Source: Streptomyces sp. NRRL WC-3618
GTDB lineage: Bacteria > Actinomycetota > Actinomycetes > Streptomycetales > Streptomycetaceae
Direction of reading: 5' to 3'
Assembly (NCBI RefSeq): GCF_001280005.1
Contig: NZ_LGDW01000348.1
Coordinates: 1 to 64,000, forward strand
DNA: 64,000 bases
Shown: positions 23,698-32,630 of the stretch, piece after piece
How the letters are laid out: every line of letters begins with the position of its first letter
Numbering within the stretch: position 1 is the first letter of the stretch
Notes under the pieces: generated by a model
The model's database searches: none
Told to the model about the DNA's origin: nothing
The model's input: the letters and a program-made list of their open reading frames with translations, nothing else
Program-made: the position numbers and the translations under genes

Positions 23698-25103
23698 TTC
23701 TCCATCCACTGGTCGAGCGTCCGGTTGAAGTGGCGGATGCGGCTCTCCTGGTAGTTGGCCAGCGTGATGCCGGGTTTGCGCATCGCCTTCAGGCCCTGCT
23801 GGACGTATGGCAGGTTCTCGCAGTCCTGGTCGAAGACGGGCCCGAGGACGCCCAGTTCGGGGATGTCGGCGAAGAGCATGTCCTCGGGCACCCAGCGGAT
23901 CTTCGCCGGGGGCGGGAACTCGCCGGGCTGCTTCGGGGAGGACATGAAGATGATCTCAGCGGTGCAGGAGTCGGGGTCGAGGCCGTGGGGCCGGAACCGG
24001 TAGATGATGTTGGACTTGGCGCCGCCCCAGGGGTTGAAGTTGGGAAACAGCAGGTAGTTGATGGCATCCAGCAGTTCGGTGTCCGGGGTCTTGGAGAAGT
24101 CCTGCGTCGAGGTGGCCGCCAGTTGCGCGCGCATCCGCTCGGCGAGGACCTGACGGGCGGTGCCGCCGGGTGGGATCGCCGGCATTTCGTCGCCCTCCTG
24201 GATCACCAGGTCACGGCCCTGGGCGGCGGCGTAGAACGCGCGGGAGTCGTAGAAGGTCTCCAGGACGTCCTCCTCCGTGACGGAGTCCGCCACGTGCGGG
24301 CTGGGGGCACCCTGGATGTTGATCATCCGGTTCCAGTTCGGCTGGTCCGCCATGACGTCGTACTGCGAGTTGGCGTCGGCGAGCCACGGCAGCATCTGCG
24401 GGTGGGTGGCGATCACATGGAAGGACTCGATGAACGCGTCCTGCGCGACCTTCCAGTTGCAGGGCAGCACCTTGCCGATGTGCAGGGACTTGTAGCGGTT
24501 CTCCAGCGGCCAGATGTAGTAGTCGTCGAAGGTGCCGCGGTAGCTGTCGAAGGACTCGGCGTACGGGTCCATGTTGATGAAGACGAAGCCGCGCCAGCTG
24601 GCCACCCTGGCCTCGGGGAGGGCGAACTTCTCCGGGGTGACGTGCGGGAAGTCCCAGGCGCAGGGCGGGGTCCGCATCGTGCCGTCGAGGTTCCAGGCGA
24701 AGCCGTGGAACGAGCAGCGGAACTCTCCGACGTTGCCGCCGCTCGTGCGCAGTTTGCGGCCCCGGTGCAGGCAGACGTTGACGTAGGCGCGGATCTCGTC
24801 GGGGGCTGTACGGACGACGATCAGGGAGTCGTCGCCGATCTCGTAGACCTCGTGGTCGCCGACCTCGGGGATCTCGCTCTCCAGGCAGGCGAACTGCCAG
24901 ACGCGTCGCCAGACCTGCCGCATCTCGCGCTCGGCCCACTCCCGGGAGGTGAAGCGGGCGTGGTCGATGTCCTCGCTGCCGAGGTGGTCGTTCCGCTCGT
25001 ACCGCAGGGCGGGGGGAACGGGGCGGCTGTCCCGGTCGAGGTAGTCCTGGACGCTGGGCCCGGGGCACCGCGCAGTGGCTGGCTCCGACGTTTCGTCCAT
25101 CAT
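23694..25103 (-). CDS. Rieske non-heme iron oxygenase, large (alpha) subunit
   Basis: The start at 25103 (first of two ATGs) is preceded by GGAGGAG; the product has 469 residues. Rieske ligands are Cys111, His113, Cys130 and His133 (CLHRG, CSFHGFAWNL). The iron-site segment is DAFIESFHVIATHP with His229 and His234. It should form an oxygenase with the ferredoxin encoded next. It is clearly a different lineage from the Rieske protein at 17741, so the island probably performs two distinct oxygenations. Upstream lies a 374-bp divergent region facing the ABC importer genes. Confidence 0.92.
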   Translation of the reverse strand: MMDETSEPATARCPGPSVQDYLDRDSRPVPPALRYERNDHLGSEDIDHARFTSREWAEREMRQVWRRVWQFACLESEIPEVGDHEVYEIGDDSLIVVRTAPDEIRAYVNVCLHRGRKLRTSGGNVGEFRCSFHGFAWNLDGTMRTPPCAWDFPHVTPEKFALPEARVASWRGFVFINMDPYAESFDSYRGTFDDYYIWPLENRYKSLHIGKVLPCNWKVAQDAFIESFHVIATHPQMLPWLADANSQYDVMADQPNWNRMINIQGAPSPHVADSVTEEDVLETFYDSRAFYAAAQGRDLVIQEGDEMPAIPPGGTARQVLAERMRAQLAATSTQDFSKTPDTELLDAINYLLFPNFNPWGGAKSNIIYRFRPHGLDPDSCTAEIIFMSSPKQPGEFPPPAKIRWVPEDMLFADIPELGVLGPVFDQDCENLPYVQQGLKAMRKPGITLANYQESRIRHFNRTLDQWMEK

Positions 25104-25477
25104 TTCTCCTCCGGCAGAAACTTTAGAGTGAGTGTAGTTACCAGTGACGGCCTGGAGCAACACTCGCGTCGGCGATACAGCACCGCACCTTCCGAGTTCA
25201 CCTCGTGATTCCAATACAATCGAGGAATTTCTTGCGGCGAACCTCTCCCCAAGCCCGCCGGGGCATGCCACACTCCGACCCACTTGAGGCTGTAGTGCCT
25301 CATAAGTTTCTAGGCCTGGGTCGATCTTCACCCGTCCCGGCCCGGCACCGCGGCGTTCCCGCCCCGGTGCACCACAGAATCGGTCCGCCCGACCGAGCCG
25401 AGCGCCGCGGACGCGGAATCAACGCGAAACGACGCGGGTGCCGGCAGCTCAGGCGACACACTCGGGAGTACTCAACG
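25104..25477. promoter_or_regulatory. Divergent intergenic region, Rieske operon versus ABC importer
   Basis: No gene is seen. The minus-strand side is AT-richer, with ACTTTAGAGTGAGTGTAGT at 25120-25138. That element has the same ACT-N13-AGT frame as the one at 4519-4537, but only about 10 of 19 bases agree. It lies 17 bases upstream of the Rieske start and could be an operator; support is weak. Confidence 0.35.
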
Positions 25478-26620
25478 ATGAGTTCCAGACCCCGTCGCGC
25501 GGTCCGCCGCGCCCTCACCGCGACCGTCCCCGTCACCGCCCTGCTCACCCTGGCGGCGTGCGGCAACGGCACCACTCCCGCCGCCGACTCGACGCAGGCG
25601 GCGGCGCCCGGCTCCCCCGGCCTGTCGGCGGCCCGCGCGGCCCTGGCGAAGTACTCCGAGCGCCCGGCCACGATCTCCGTGACCCAGCCCGTCGGCAAGC
25701 CGATCCCCAAGGGCAAGAAGATCGACTTCATCCTCTGCGGCGTCCAGTCCTGCAAGGATCTCGCCGACTTCTTCACCGAGGCCGCCGGGCAACTCGGCTG
25801 GCAGGTGAAGCAGATCGCCACCCAGGGCACCCCGGAGTCCGTCCAGGCCGCCTACGAGCAGGTTCTGCGCGACAAGCCGGACGCCGTCATCGCCTCCGGC
25901 TTCCCCCGTGCCGTCTACGCCAAGCAGCTCGCGCAGCTGAAGGCGGCCGGCATCCCCGTCCTCCAGTCGAACGCCGACGACGTGGTGGGCGACGGCATCT
26001 CCCTGCTGAAGAACGGGCCGAAGGACGTGGCCGTCCAGGGCGAGATGCTCGCCTCATGGGTGGTGTCCAACAGCGACGCCAAGGCGGACACCGTCTACTT
26101 CGATCTGCCGGCCTACACGATCCTGAAGCCCGTCAAGGACGCGTTCGCCGCCAAGTACAAGGAGTGGTGCGACAGTTGTGCGCTGGACAACGTCGACGTG
26201 CCGATCACCTCGGTGGGCAAGGACATGCCGGACCGCGTGGTGTCGTACCTCCGGTCGCACCCGAAGGTGACCCATGTCGTGTTCTCCCTCGGCCTGCTCA
26301 ACGTGGGCGTGCCCGCCGCGCTGAAGACCGCCGGCCTCAGCGGCAAGCACATCGTCGTCAACGTCGGTGACGCGCAGAACTATCAGTACATCCAAAGTGG
26401 TCTCACCGACGGCGCGATGGCGCTGAACTCCCACGAGGCGGCCTGGCTCCAGGCCGACGCGCTGGCCCGTCAGTTCACCGGCGGGTCCATGGACGTGGAC
26501 CAGCAGGCCGTACTGCCCAACATGCTCGTCACCAAGGACAACCTGCCCTCGGCCGACGGCGACTTCCCGATCGTCGAGGGGTACCAGGCGCAGTTCAAGG
26601 CGCTGTGGGGGCTGAGTTGA
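25478..26620 (+). CDS. ABC importer substrate-binding lipoprotein (ribose/PBP1 type)
   Basis: The 380-residue protein has an Arg-rich start, a hydrophobic run and the lipobox LAAC, so it is a membrane-anchored lipoprotein. The mature part is a type-I periplasmic-binding fold (KIDFILCGVQSCKDLADFFTEAAGQLGWQVKQIATQGTPESVQAAYEQVLRDKPDAVIASG). CGGGAG precedes the ATG at 25478. It opens an operon with a two-domain ATPase and one permease. Although this family usually binds sugars, the surrounding genes are for CoA and Rieske chemistry, so the ligand may be the island's substrate. Confidence 0.9.
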   Translation: MSSRPRRAVRRALTATVPVTALLTLAACGNGTTPAADSTQAAAPGSPGLSAARAALAKYSERPATISVTQPVGKPIPKGKKIDFILCGVQSCKDLADFFTEAAGQLGWQVKQIATQGTPESVQAAYEQVLRDKPDAVIASGFPRAVYAKQLAQLKAAGIPVLQSNADDVVGDGISLLKNGPKDVAVQGEMLASWVVSNSDAKADTVYFDLPAYTILKPVKDAFAAKYKEWCDSCALDNVDVPITSVGKDMPDRVVSYLRSHPKVTHVVFSLGLLNVGVPAALKTAGLSGKHIVVNVGDAQNYQYIQSGLTDGAMALNSHEAAWLQADALARQFTGGSMDVDQQAVLPNMLVTKDNLPSADGDFPIVEGYQAQFKALWGLS

Positions 26621-28155
26621 CCGGCACGTCGGTGCCGGCCGGGCCAGTACTGCGGGTGGCCGCCCTGTCGAAGAGATTCGGCGGCACCCTGGCCCTCGAC
26701 GATGTCGACCTCGAGGTGTCACCCGGCGAGATCCACGCCCTGATCGGGCCCAACGGCTCCGGCAAGTCCACCCTCATCAAGATTCTCGCCGGGTACCACC
26801 ACGCGGAACCCGGCGCGGTGGCCGAACTCGACGGCGAGCCCTTCGACCTCGGCCAGGTCACCGCCTCCCGCCATGACCGGCTGCGCTTCGTCCACCAGGA
26901 GCTGGGGCTGGTGGGCGAGTTGAGCGCCATCGACAACCTGGCCCTCAGCCACGGCTTCGCCCGCACCGCCCTGGGCAACATCCGCTGGGCGGAGATGGAG
27001 AAGCGGACGAGCGCCCTCGTCGAACGGTTCGGCCTCGGCATCGACGTACGCCGACCCCTGTCGACGGCGACCCCCGTCCAGCGCACGGTGGTGGCCATCG
27101 CCGCCGCCCTGCAGGGCTGGGAGGGCCGCCGCGGGGTCCTGGTGCTCGACGAGCCCACCGCCGTCCTCCCGCCCGGCGAGGTGGCCCGCCTCTTCGACAT
27201 CGTGCGGGAGGTCCGCGACGCCGGCGCCGGAGTGCTGTACGTGTCGCACCGGATGGACGAGATCTTCGCGCTCGCCGACCGGGTCACCGTGATCCGCGGC
27301 GGACGCCGGATCGCCACCCGCCCCGTCGCCGAACTCACTCCGCGTTCGCTGGCGGAGCTGATGGCGGGCGAGGAGATGGAGACCGACCACCGTCCGGCGC
27401 CTCCTTTCGACCCCGCCGGCCCTGCCGATCCCGTGCTGGAGGTACGCGACCTGTGGGCCGGGCAGCTGCGGGGCGTCGGCTTCGACCTGGCCAAGGGCGA
27501 ACGCCTGGGGATCACCGGCCTGGCGGGCTCCGGCCACGAGATCGTGCCGTACGCGGTGTGCGGCGCCCATCCGGGGCGGGTCAGCGGCAGGCTGCGGCTG
27601 CCGGAACGGTCGGAGCGCTGGACGCAGGCGCGGGACGCCCACGGCCTGGGCCTTCCCCTGGTCCCGGCGGACCGGGCGGGCGAGGGAGTGATCGGCGACT
27701 TCTCGGTCGGCGAGAACCTCACCCTGCCGCTCCTGGGCCGGCTGCGCGCCCGCTTCGGGCGGCTGCGCCGCCGCGGCGAGGCCGCCCTCGCGGAGGACTG
27801 GATCCGGCGGGTCGGCGTGCGTACGGCAGGGCGCGGGGCCAGGATCACCACGCTCAGCGGCGGCAACCAGCAGAAGGTCGTCATGGCCCGCTGTCTCGCC
27901 CAGCGCCCACCCGTACTGACGCTGTGCGAACCCACGGCCGGCGTGGACATCGCCACCCGCCTGCAGCTGTACGACCTGATAGAGCGTCAGGCGGACGAGG
28001 GCATGGGCGTCATCGTGTCCTCCTCCGACACACAGGACCTGCTCGCACTGTGCACCCGAGTCCTGGTGCTGCGGGACGGCAGGATCGCACGGGAGATCAG
28101 CGGCCGGGACATCACCGAGTCCGCCCTCGTGCACGCCATGGAAGGAACCGAGTGA
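26605..28155 (+). CDS. ABC importer ATPase, two fused nucleotide-binding domains (RbsA type)
   Basis: The 516-residue protein begins inside the end of the previous gene; a TTG at 26617, overlapping the TGA, is an alternative start. Domain 1 has Walker A GPNGSGKST (Lys54) and Walker B VLVLDEPTA, but its signature reads STATPVQ and not LSGGQ. Domain 2 has a degenerate P-loop (GLAGSGHE), a canonical LSGGNQQKV signature and a Walker B that reads LTLCEPTAGVD, with Cys441 where Asp is expected. Asymmetric domains are normal for this family; the Asp-to-Cys change is not. It powers the importer from the cytoplasmic face. Confidence 0.9.
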   Translation: MGAELTGTSVPAGPVLRVAALSKRFGGTLALDDVDLEVSPGEIHALIGPNGSGKSTLIKILAGYHHAEPGAVAELDGEPFDLGQVTASRHDRLRFVHQELGLVGELSAIDNLALSHGFARTALGNIRWAEMEKRTSALVERFGLGIDVRRPLSTATPVQRTVVAIAAALQGWEGRRGVLVLDEPTAVLPPGEVARLFDIVREVRDAGAGVLYVSHRMDEIFALADRVTVIRGGRRIATRPVAELTPRSLAELMAGEEMETDHRPAPPFDPAGPADPVLEVRDLWAGQLRGVGFDLAKGERLGITGLAGSGHEIVPYAVCGAHPGRVSGRLRLPERSERWTQARDAHGLGLPLVPADRAGEGVIGDFSVGENLTLPLLGRLRARFGRLRRRGEAALAEDWIRRVGVRTAGRGARITTLSGGNQQKVVMARCLAQRPPVLTLCEPTAGVDIATRLQLYDLIERQADEGMGVIVSSSDTQDLLALCTRVLVLRDGRIAREISGRDITESALVHAMEGTE

Positions 28156-28156
28156 C

Positions 28157-28186
28157 ATGAGCCCTGGAAGGAACCGGCTGACATGA
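28157..28186 (+). CDS. Nine-codon leader ORF between ATPase and permease
   Basis: ATG at 28157 begins MSPGRNRLT and ends with TGA overlapping the permease ATG (ATGA). It exists because a segment of about 26 bp containing GGAAGGAACC and the start region has been duplicated (28137-28162 and 28163-28188, imperfect). Both copies carry a ribosome binding site. It may couple permease translation to the ATPase, or be a harmless duplication. Confidence 0.4.
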   Translation: MSPGRNRLT

Positions 28187-29298
28187 CGTTCACCCCGACC
28201 CGGGCGGCGGAACTCCCGCCGTCCGCACAGGAGAGTTCCGCGGTGTCCCTGCCGGGAACAGCGGTCCGCCGGGCCATAACCGCCCTGTCGTTCCGCAACA
28301 TCGGCGCCGTGTACGTGTGGCTGGTCATCGTCGTGCTCTTCTCCGTGTGGGCGCCGGACACGTTCCCGACCACCATCACGGTCAAGCAGGTGCTGAACGG
28401 CAACGCCGTCGCGGGGCTGGTGGCACTGAGCGTCGTACCGCCGCTGGCCGCCCGCGTCTTCGACCTGTCGGTCGCGTACACCATGTCCCTCACCAGCGTG
28501 CTGACCGCGCATTTCCTGGTCGCCTCCGGACTGGGCCCCGCCACCGCCGTCACCCTGGCGATGGCCGCCGCGCTGCTGATCGGAGTCGTCAACGGCATCG
28601 TCGTGGTGGTGCTGCGCGTCGACTCGTTCATCGCCACCCTGGCCACCGGCGCGCTGATCCAGTCCTTGATCACCATGGTCACCAACGACAGCTCGATCAC
28701 CGGTGTGCAGCTGCTCGCCGAGCCGTTCGCGAGCATCGCCCAGCTCGACGCGGGCGGTATCACCCTGCCGGTGCTGTACCTGCTGCTCGCCGCCCTCGCC
28801 ATCTGGTTCCTGCTCGAACACACCGCCACCGGGCGCCGGCTGTACGCGACGGGTTTCAACGCCGACGCGGCCCGGCTGCAAGGGGTGCGCACCGACCGGC
28901 TGCGCTTCCTGACCCTGCTGGCCTCCGCGCTGCTCTCCGGTTTCGCGGGCGTCGTCTTCGCCTCCTCGGTCGGCTCCGGATCGCCGACCGCGGGCACCCC
29001 GTATCTGCTGTCGGCCTACGCCGCCGCGTTCGTCGGGGCGACCCAGCTGCGGGCCGGCCGCTTCAACGCCTGGGGCACGGTCCTCGCGGTCCTCCTGCTC
29101 GGCACGGGCATCACGGGGCTCGGTCTCGCCACCAGCGCGCAGTGGGCCACGAGCCTGTTCACCGGCTCGGTCCTCATCGTGGCGCTGGTCCTCACGGGTG
29201 GCCGGATCGCCCTGCCCGCCGTACTGCGCCGCCGGCCGGGGCCCCAGCCGGACACCAACAGCACCAGCACCAGCACCAGCACCAGCAAGGCGAGTTGA
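28183..29298 (+). CDS. ABC importer permease (RbsC/BPD_transp_2 family)
   Basis: The 371-residue protein is strongly hydrophobic with about eight to ten membrane segments. It contains the family block FDLSVAYTMSLTSVLTAHF and RLQGVRTDRLRFLTLLASALLSGFAGVVFASSVGSGSPTAG near the cytoplasmic coupling region. The C-terminus is a low-complexity Ser-Thr tail (TSTSTSTSK) from a CAGCAC repeat. A single permease gene implies a homodimer. It completes the importer with the two genes upstream. Confidence 0.9.
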   Translation: MTFTPTRAAELPPSAQESSAVSLPGTAVRRAITALSFRNIGAVYVWLVIVVLFSVWAPDTFPTTITVKQVLNGNAVAGLVALSVVPPLAARVFDLSVAYTMSLTSVLTAHFLVASGLGPATAVTLAMAAALLIGVVNGIVVVVLRVDSFIATLATGALIQSLITMVTNDSSITGVQLLAEPFASIAQLDAGGITLPVLYLLLAALAIWFLLEHTATGRRLYATGFNADAARLQGVRTDRLRFLTLLASALLSGFAGVVFASSVGSGSPTAGTPYLLSAYAAAFVGATQLRAGRFNAWGTVLAVLLLGTGITGLGLATSAQWATSLFTGSVLIVALVLTGGRIALPAVLRRRPGPQPDTNSTSTSTSTSKAS

Positions 29299-29300
29299 GG

Positions 29301-29504
29301 ATGAAGGCCGTTCAGTACCACCGGGTGGGGCACGCCCCCGAGGTCGTGGAGGTACGGGTGCTCGAACCCGGCCCCGGTGAGGTGCTGTTGAAGGTGACGG
29401 CGGCCGGGATCTGCCACTCCGGTCCGGCGGTGACGGGCTGACCCTACGAGCGGCTGCACGCGGGGGACATCAAGGGCCGCGCGGTGGTGCTGCCGCAGGG
29501 CTGA
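29301..29504 (+). pseudogene. Zinc alcohol dehydrogenase remnant with large internal deletion
   Basis: MKAVQYHRVGHAPEVVEVRVLEPGPGEVLLKVTAAGICHSG is the N-terminus of an MDR alcohol dehydrogenase with its first zinc Cys and His. It stops in frame at 29439-29441. The next codons read PYERLHAGDIKGRAVVLPQG, the typical C-terminus of the same family, in the same frame. About 280 residues between the two ends are missing. The remnant sits two bases after the permease stop, so the intact gene was once the last gene of the importer operon. Confidence 0.75.
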
Positions 29505-29587
29505 GCGTCTCCCGCCCCCGCCGCCCTTACCCGTCCCCTCCCTGGGGGCGCTGCCCTCGAACCCCCTTTGCCGCGCTGAACGCGCTC

Positions 29588-29639
29588 GTCCTCAAACGCC
29601 GGACAGGCTGACATACCAGCCCGTCCGGCGTTTGAGGAC
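29588..29639. repeat. Streptomyces-type intergenic inverted repeat / terminator
   Basis: GTCCTCAAACGCCGGAC (29588-29604) and its exact complement (29623-29639) flank an 18-base spacer. The core GCGTTTGAGGAC is a recurrent intergenic element in Streptomyces genomes. It lies after the alcohol dehydrogenase remnant and before the convergent ThuA-like gene, so it can terminate both. Confidence 0.75.
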
Positions 29640-29648
29640 AAGGCCCGT

Positions 29649-30476
29649 TCAGGGCCGTGGCGGGGGGCTGGCGGCGCAGCCCCCAGGGAGGGCGGCGGGG
29701 GCGGAATCCACCGCCCACTCCACGCACCGGCGCAGCACCGTCAGGAACTCCGGCGTCCGCCACGGCCCCTCGTCCACGCTCCCGGTGTCGGCCACGCCGA
29801 GGTCCTGCATGTCGTAGCGGCCCCGGCAGTGCCCCAGGGTGAAGTAGCAGACCTCCCCGAGACCGTGCCGCTTCAGATACAGCACCGGCCGGGGTCCGTC
29901 GTCGAGAGCCACGGTGTCGCCCTCGGCGAAACCCCTGCACGGCCCCGTGTACTCGGCGTGCAGCAGCACCTCCAGCTCACCGTGCAGCTCGCACACGTAC
30001 AGCTCGTCGGTGACGGTGAACGGTTCGATCCCGGCGACCATCGGATGGTCCGGCCGGGTCACCCTTACCTCGTACGGCTCGATCGGCGGGTGGGCCAGGA
30101 ACTGGCTGCCGAGCACCTGGGCCAGTTCTCCGAGGAGCCGTGGAGTCGAGAACACCCGCGGCCCCTCACCCGTCGGCGGCTCGGTCACCTCGATCACCGA
30201 GTTGGTGCCGTGCAGGGCGAGCCAGCGCCCGCCCCGCTCGACGAACCGGGCCAGCGCGGCCCGCTGCGCCGGGCGGGGCCGGACGTCACAGGTGTAGGTG
30301 ATCAGCAGGTCGGCTCTGTCGAGGGCGGCGACGCAGTCGTAGTCCTGGTACACCGTGGTACGCACCCGCCGATGCTCGCCGAGCAGCTTCAGCAGCCGTA
30401 GCCGCGCGTGGTCGAAGTCGTGCCAGCGCCCGCCGCAGACGAGCACGGCGTCCAGGCGGCCGGCCGGGCCCGCCAC
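29649..30476 (-). CDS. ThuA-like domain protein
   Basis: The 275-residue protein has the class-I glutamine-amidotransferase-like fold seen in ThuA proteins: LDAVLVCGGRWHDFDHARLRLLKLL, ADLLITYTCDV, RFVERGGRWLALHG, HPMVAGIEPFTVTDELYVCELHG, and LGEVCYFTLGHCRGRYDM near the end. ThuA proteins are linked to sugar or polyol oxidation but their chemistry is poorly known. It starts at a GTG three bases after the SDR stop, so it is the second gene of that operon or the third after the acyl-CoA dehydrogenase. Confidence 0.8.
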   Translation of the reverse strand: MAGPAGRLDAVLVCGGRWHDFDHARLRLLKLLGEHRRVRTTVYQDYDCVAALDRADLLITYTCDVRPRPAQRAALARFVERGGRWLALHGTNSVIEVTEPPTGEGPRVFSTPRLLGELAQVLGSQFLAHPPIEPYEVRVTRPDHPMVAGIEPFTVTDELYVCELHGELEVLLHAEYTGPCRGFAEGDTVALDDGPRPVLYLKRHGLGEVCYFTLGHCRGRYDMQDLGVADTGSVDEGPWRTPEFLTVLRRCVEWAVDSAPAALPGGCAASPPPRP

Positions 30477-30479
30477 GGC

Positions 30480-31244
30480 TCAGTACTGGACGCGGGTCAG
30501 CAGCCCGCCGTCCACCACGAGGTTGACCCCGACACAGAAGGAGCCGGTCCGCCCGAGCAGGAACGCCACCGCCGCCGCCACGTCCTCGGCGGTGCCGTAG
30601 CGGCCGATCGGCAGCTTGGCGAGCACCTCCTCGTACACCTCGGGGCGGCTGGTGCGGATGGTCTCCCAGGCGCCGCCCGGGAAGTCGATCGGGCCGGGCG
30701 AGACGGTGTTGACGCGGATGCCCTTGGGCGCGAGGGAGTGCGCGAGGGCCGAGGCGTGCTGGACGACGGCCGCCTTGAGCGCGGAGTACGAGTTCGCACC
30801 GGCCGGGCGCGCGGTGTCGGAGGCGTTGATGGTGCCGATGGCGACGACGGCGGCCCGGTCGGAGGCCTCCAGGTGGGGGAGGGCCGCCTCCACGAGTCCG
30901 GCGAACGGGATCAGGTCGCCGCGCAGGCTGGCCTCCCACGAGTCGGGGCCCTTCACGTTGCCGGCCGACACGTTGGACACCAGTAGGTCGAGGCCGCCCA
31001 GTTCACCGGCCGCCCGTTCCACGAAGCCCGCGAGTGCGGCCGGGTCGGTGACGTCGACCGCCTCCGCGAAGACCGTGGCCCCCTCGCCGCGCAGTTCGGC
31101 CGCCGCCTTGGCGAGTCCTTCCTCGCCCCGGGCGCAGAGGGCCAGTGCGCAGCCCTCGGCCGCCAGTGTCGCGGCGATCGCCCGGCCGATGCCCCGGCTC
31201 GCGCCGGTCACCAGCGCCTTCGCGCCTGCGAGTCCCAGATCCAT
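30480..31244 (-). CDS. Short-chain dehydrogenase/reductase
   Basis: The 254-residue SDR has TGASRGIGRAIAATLAAEG, a cofactor-binding SNVSAG in place of NNAG, catalytic YSALK and the C-terminal VVDGG. AAAGGAG upstream of the ATG at 31244 is a strong ribosome binding site. It is preceded by an acyl-CoA dehydrogenase in the same direction and likely oxidises a hydroxyacyl-CoA or alcohol intermediate with NAD(P). Confidence 0.9.
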   Translation of the reverse strand: MDLGLAGAKALVTGASRGIGRAIAATLAAEGCALALCARGEEGLAKAAAELRGEGATVFAEAVDVTDPAALAGFVERAAGELGGLDLLVSNVSAGNVKGPDSWEASLRGDLIPFAGLVEAALPHLEASDRAAVVAIGTINASDTARPAGANSYSALKAAVVQHASALAHSLAPKGIRVNTVSPGPIDFPGGAWETIRTSRPEVYEEVLAKLPIGRYGTAEDVAAAVAFLLGRTGSFCVGVNLVVDGGLLTRVQY

Positions 31245-31273
31245 CGATGTCACTCCTTTGTGAGATGAGTCTT

Positions 31274-32509
31274 CTAGTTGCCGGGTAGCTGCGAGAAGGG
31301 CGCCCGGTCCACCCGGGGTTCCGGCGGCAGCTTCAGCACCCGCTCGCCGATCAGGTTGCGCTGGATCTGGTCGGTGCCTCCGGCCAGCCGGTAACCGGGG
31401 GCGCCCAGCAGATGCCGCGTCCACGCGAAAGTGCCCGGTTCGCCGGTGTCGGCGCTGATCCGCGCCCCCATCAGCTCGGTGGCGGTCTGTCCCGTGCGGG
31501 TGAGCAGGTCCGACGCCATGAGCTTGGTCAGCGACGCCTCGGGGCCCGGTCGGCCGCCGGCGGCGCTCGTCCTGGCGACGCGGTCGACGGTGGCCGCGCG
31601 CAGGGCGGCCCGTACGTACAGGTCGGCGAGACGCTGGCGGACCAACGGGTCCGACGTCCGGCCGAGGGAGCGGGCGAGTGCCAGTACGTCCGTGAAGGTG
31701 CCGCCCTTGCGGCGGTTTCCGCTTCCGGAGGCCGTGCGTTCGAAGGCGAGGGTGGTGGTGGCGACCTCCCAGCCCTGGCCGGGGCGCCCGATCCGAAGCC
31801 GGTCCGGGACGCGTACGCCGCTGAGGAAGACCTCGTTGAAGGAGGCGCCGCCGCTCATCTGCCGGATGGGGCGGATCTCGACTCCGGGGGCGTCCATCGG
31901 GACCAGGAAGGCGGTGATTCCGGCCTGCTTGACGACGTCCGGGTCGCTGCGGGCGAGCAGCAGGCCGTAGTCGGCGAACTGGGCGCCCGAGGTCCACACC
32001 TTCTGACCGTCTATCACCCACTCCTCCCCCTCCTGCCTCGCGCGAGTGCGCAGGGCCGCGAGGTCGGATCCGGCACCGGGCTCGCTGAACAGCTGGCAGG
32101 CGAGCAGATCCGTGCGCAGGAACGCGCGGGCGTGCTCGTGGAGTTGCCGGTCCGTCCCGAACAGGGAGACGGCCATCGCGACCAGGCGCACGGTGACGCT
32201 GATCAGCTCGGTGGACGGCGGCACCTCGAAGGCGGACTCCTCCTGGGCGAAGACGGCCGTATGAGCGGCCGTCAGGCCCGCGCCGCCCTTCTCCACGGGG
32301 AGGGTCAGCGCCTGGTAGCCCGCGTCGAAGCGGGCCCGGTGGTAGGCACGGCAGCGCTCCAGCAGCAGGCGTTCCTCGTCCTCGGGGAGGTTGTGGAACA
32401 CGGCGAGGTCGGCCTCCACTGCGGCCTGCGGTCCTCGCGCCGGTTCGAGCACGGTGGCCAGCCACTGTCTGACCTGTGTGCGCCATGCGTCCGGATCGGG
32501 CTGGGACAC
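31274..32509 (-). CDS. Acyl-CoA dehydrogenase (long FadE type)
   Basis: The 411-residue protein contains CQLFSEPGAGSDLAALRTRA and WVIDGQKVWTSGAQFADYGLLLARSDP in the FAD-binding beta domain, and GGTDQIQRNLIGERVLKLPPEPRVD at the C-terminus. This type usually carries the FAD-binding half when paired with a short FadE such as the protein at 8703. It diverges from the acyl-CoA ligase gene at 32702, and the shared upstream region contains a motif related to the island's candidate operator. Confidence 0.9.
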   Translation of the reverse strand: MSQPDPDAWRTQVRQWLATVLEPARGPQAAVEADLAVFHNLPEDEERLLLERCRAYHRARFDAGYQALTLPVEKGGAGLTAAHTAVFAQEESAFEVPPSTELISVTVRLVAMAVSLFGTDRQLHEHARAFLRTDLLACQLFSEPGAGSDLAALRTRARQEGEEWVIDGQKVWTSGAQFADYGLLLARSDPDVVKQAGITAFLVPMDAPGVEIRPIRQMSGGASFNEVFLSGVRVPDRLRIGRPGQGWEVATTTLAFERTASGSGNRRKGGTFTDVLALARSLGRTSDPLVRQRLADLYVRAALRAATVDRVARTSAAGGRPGPEASLTKLMASDLLTRTGQTATELMGARISADTGEPGTFAWTRHLLGAPGYRLAGGTDQIQRNLIGERVLKLPPEPRVDRAPFSQLPGN

Positions 32510-32630
32510 GGCTCCTCCTCGGTCACTTACCAGACGGCAGATTCAGTAACAGGGAGGTGAGCGAGCCGCCCATCCCGCCTGAACATGCGGGAATACCTCC
32601 GTATGGAACCAGAGTGTTCCGTACTTTCTT

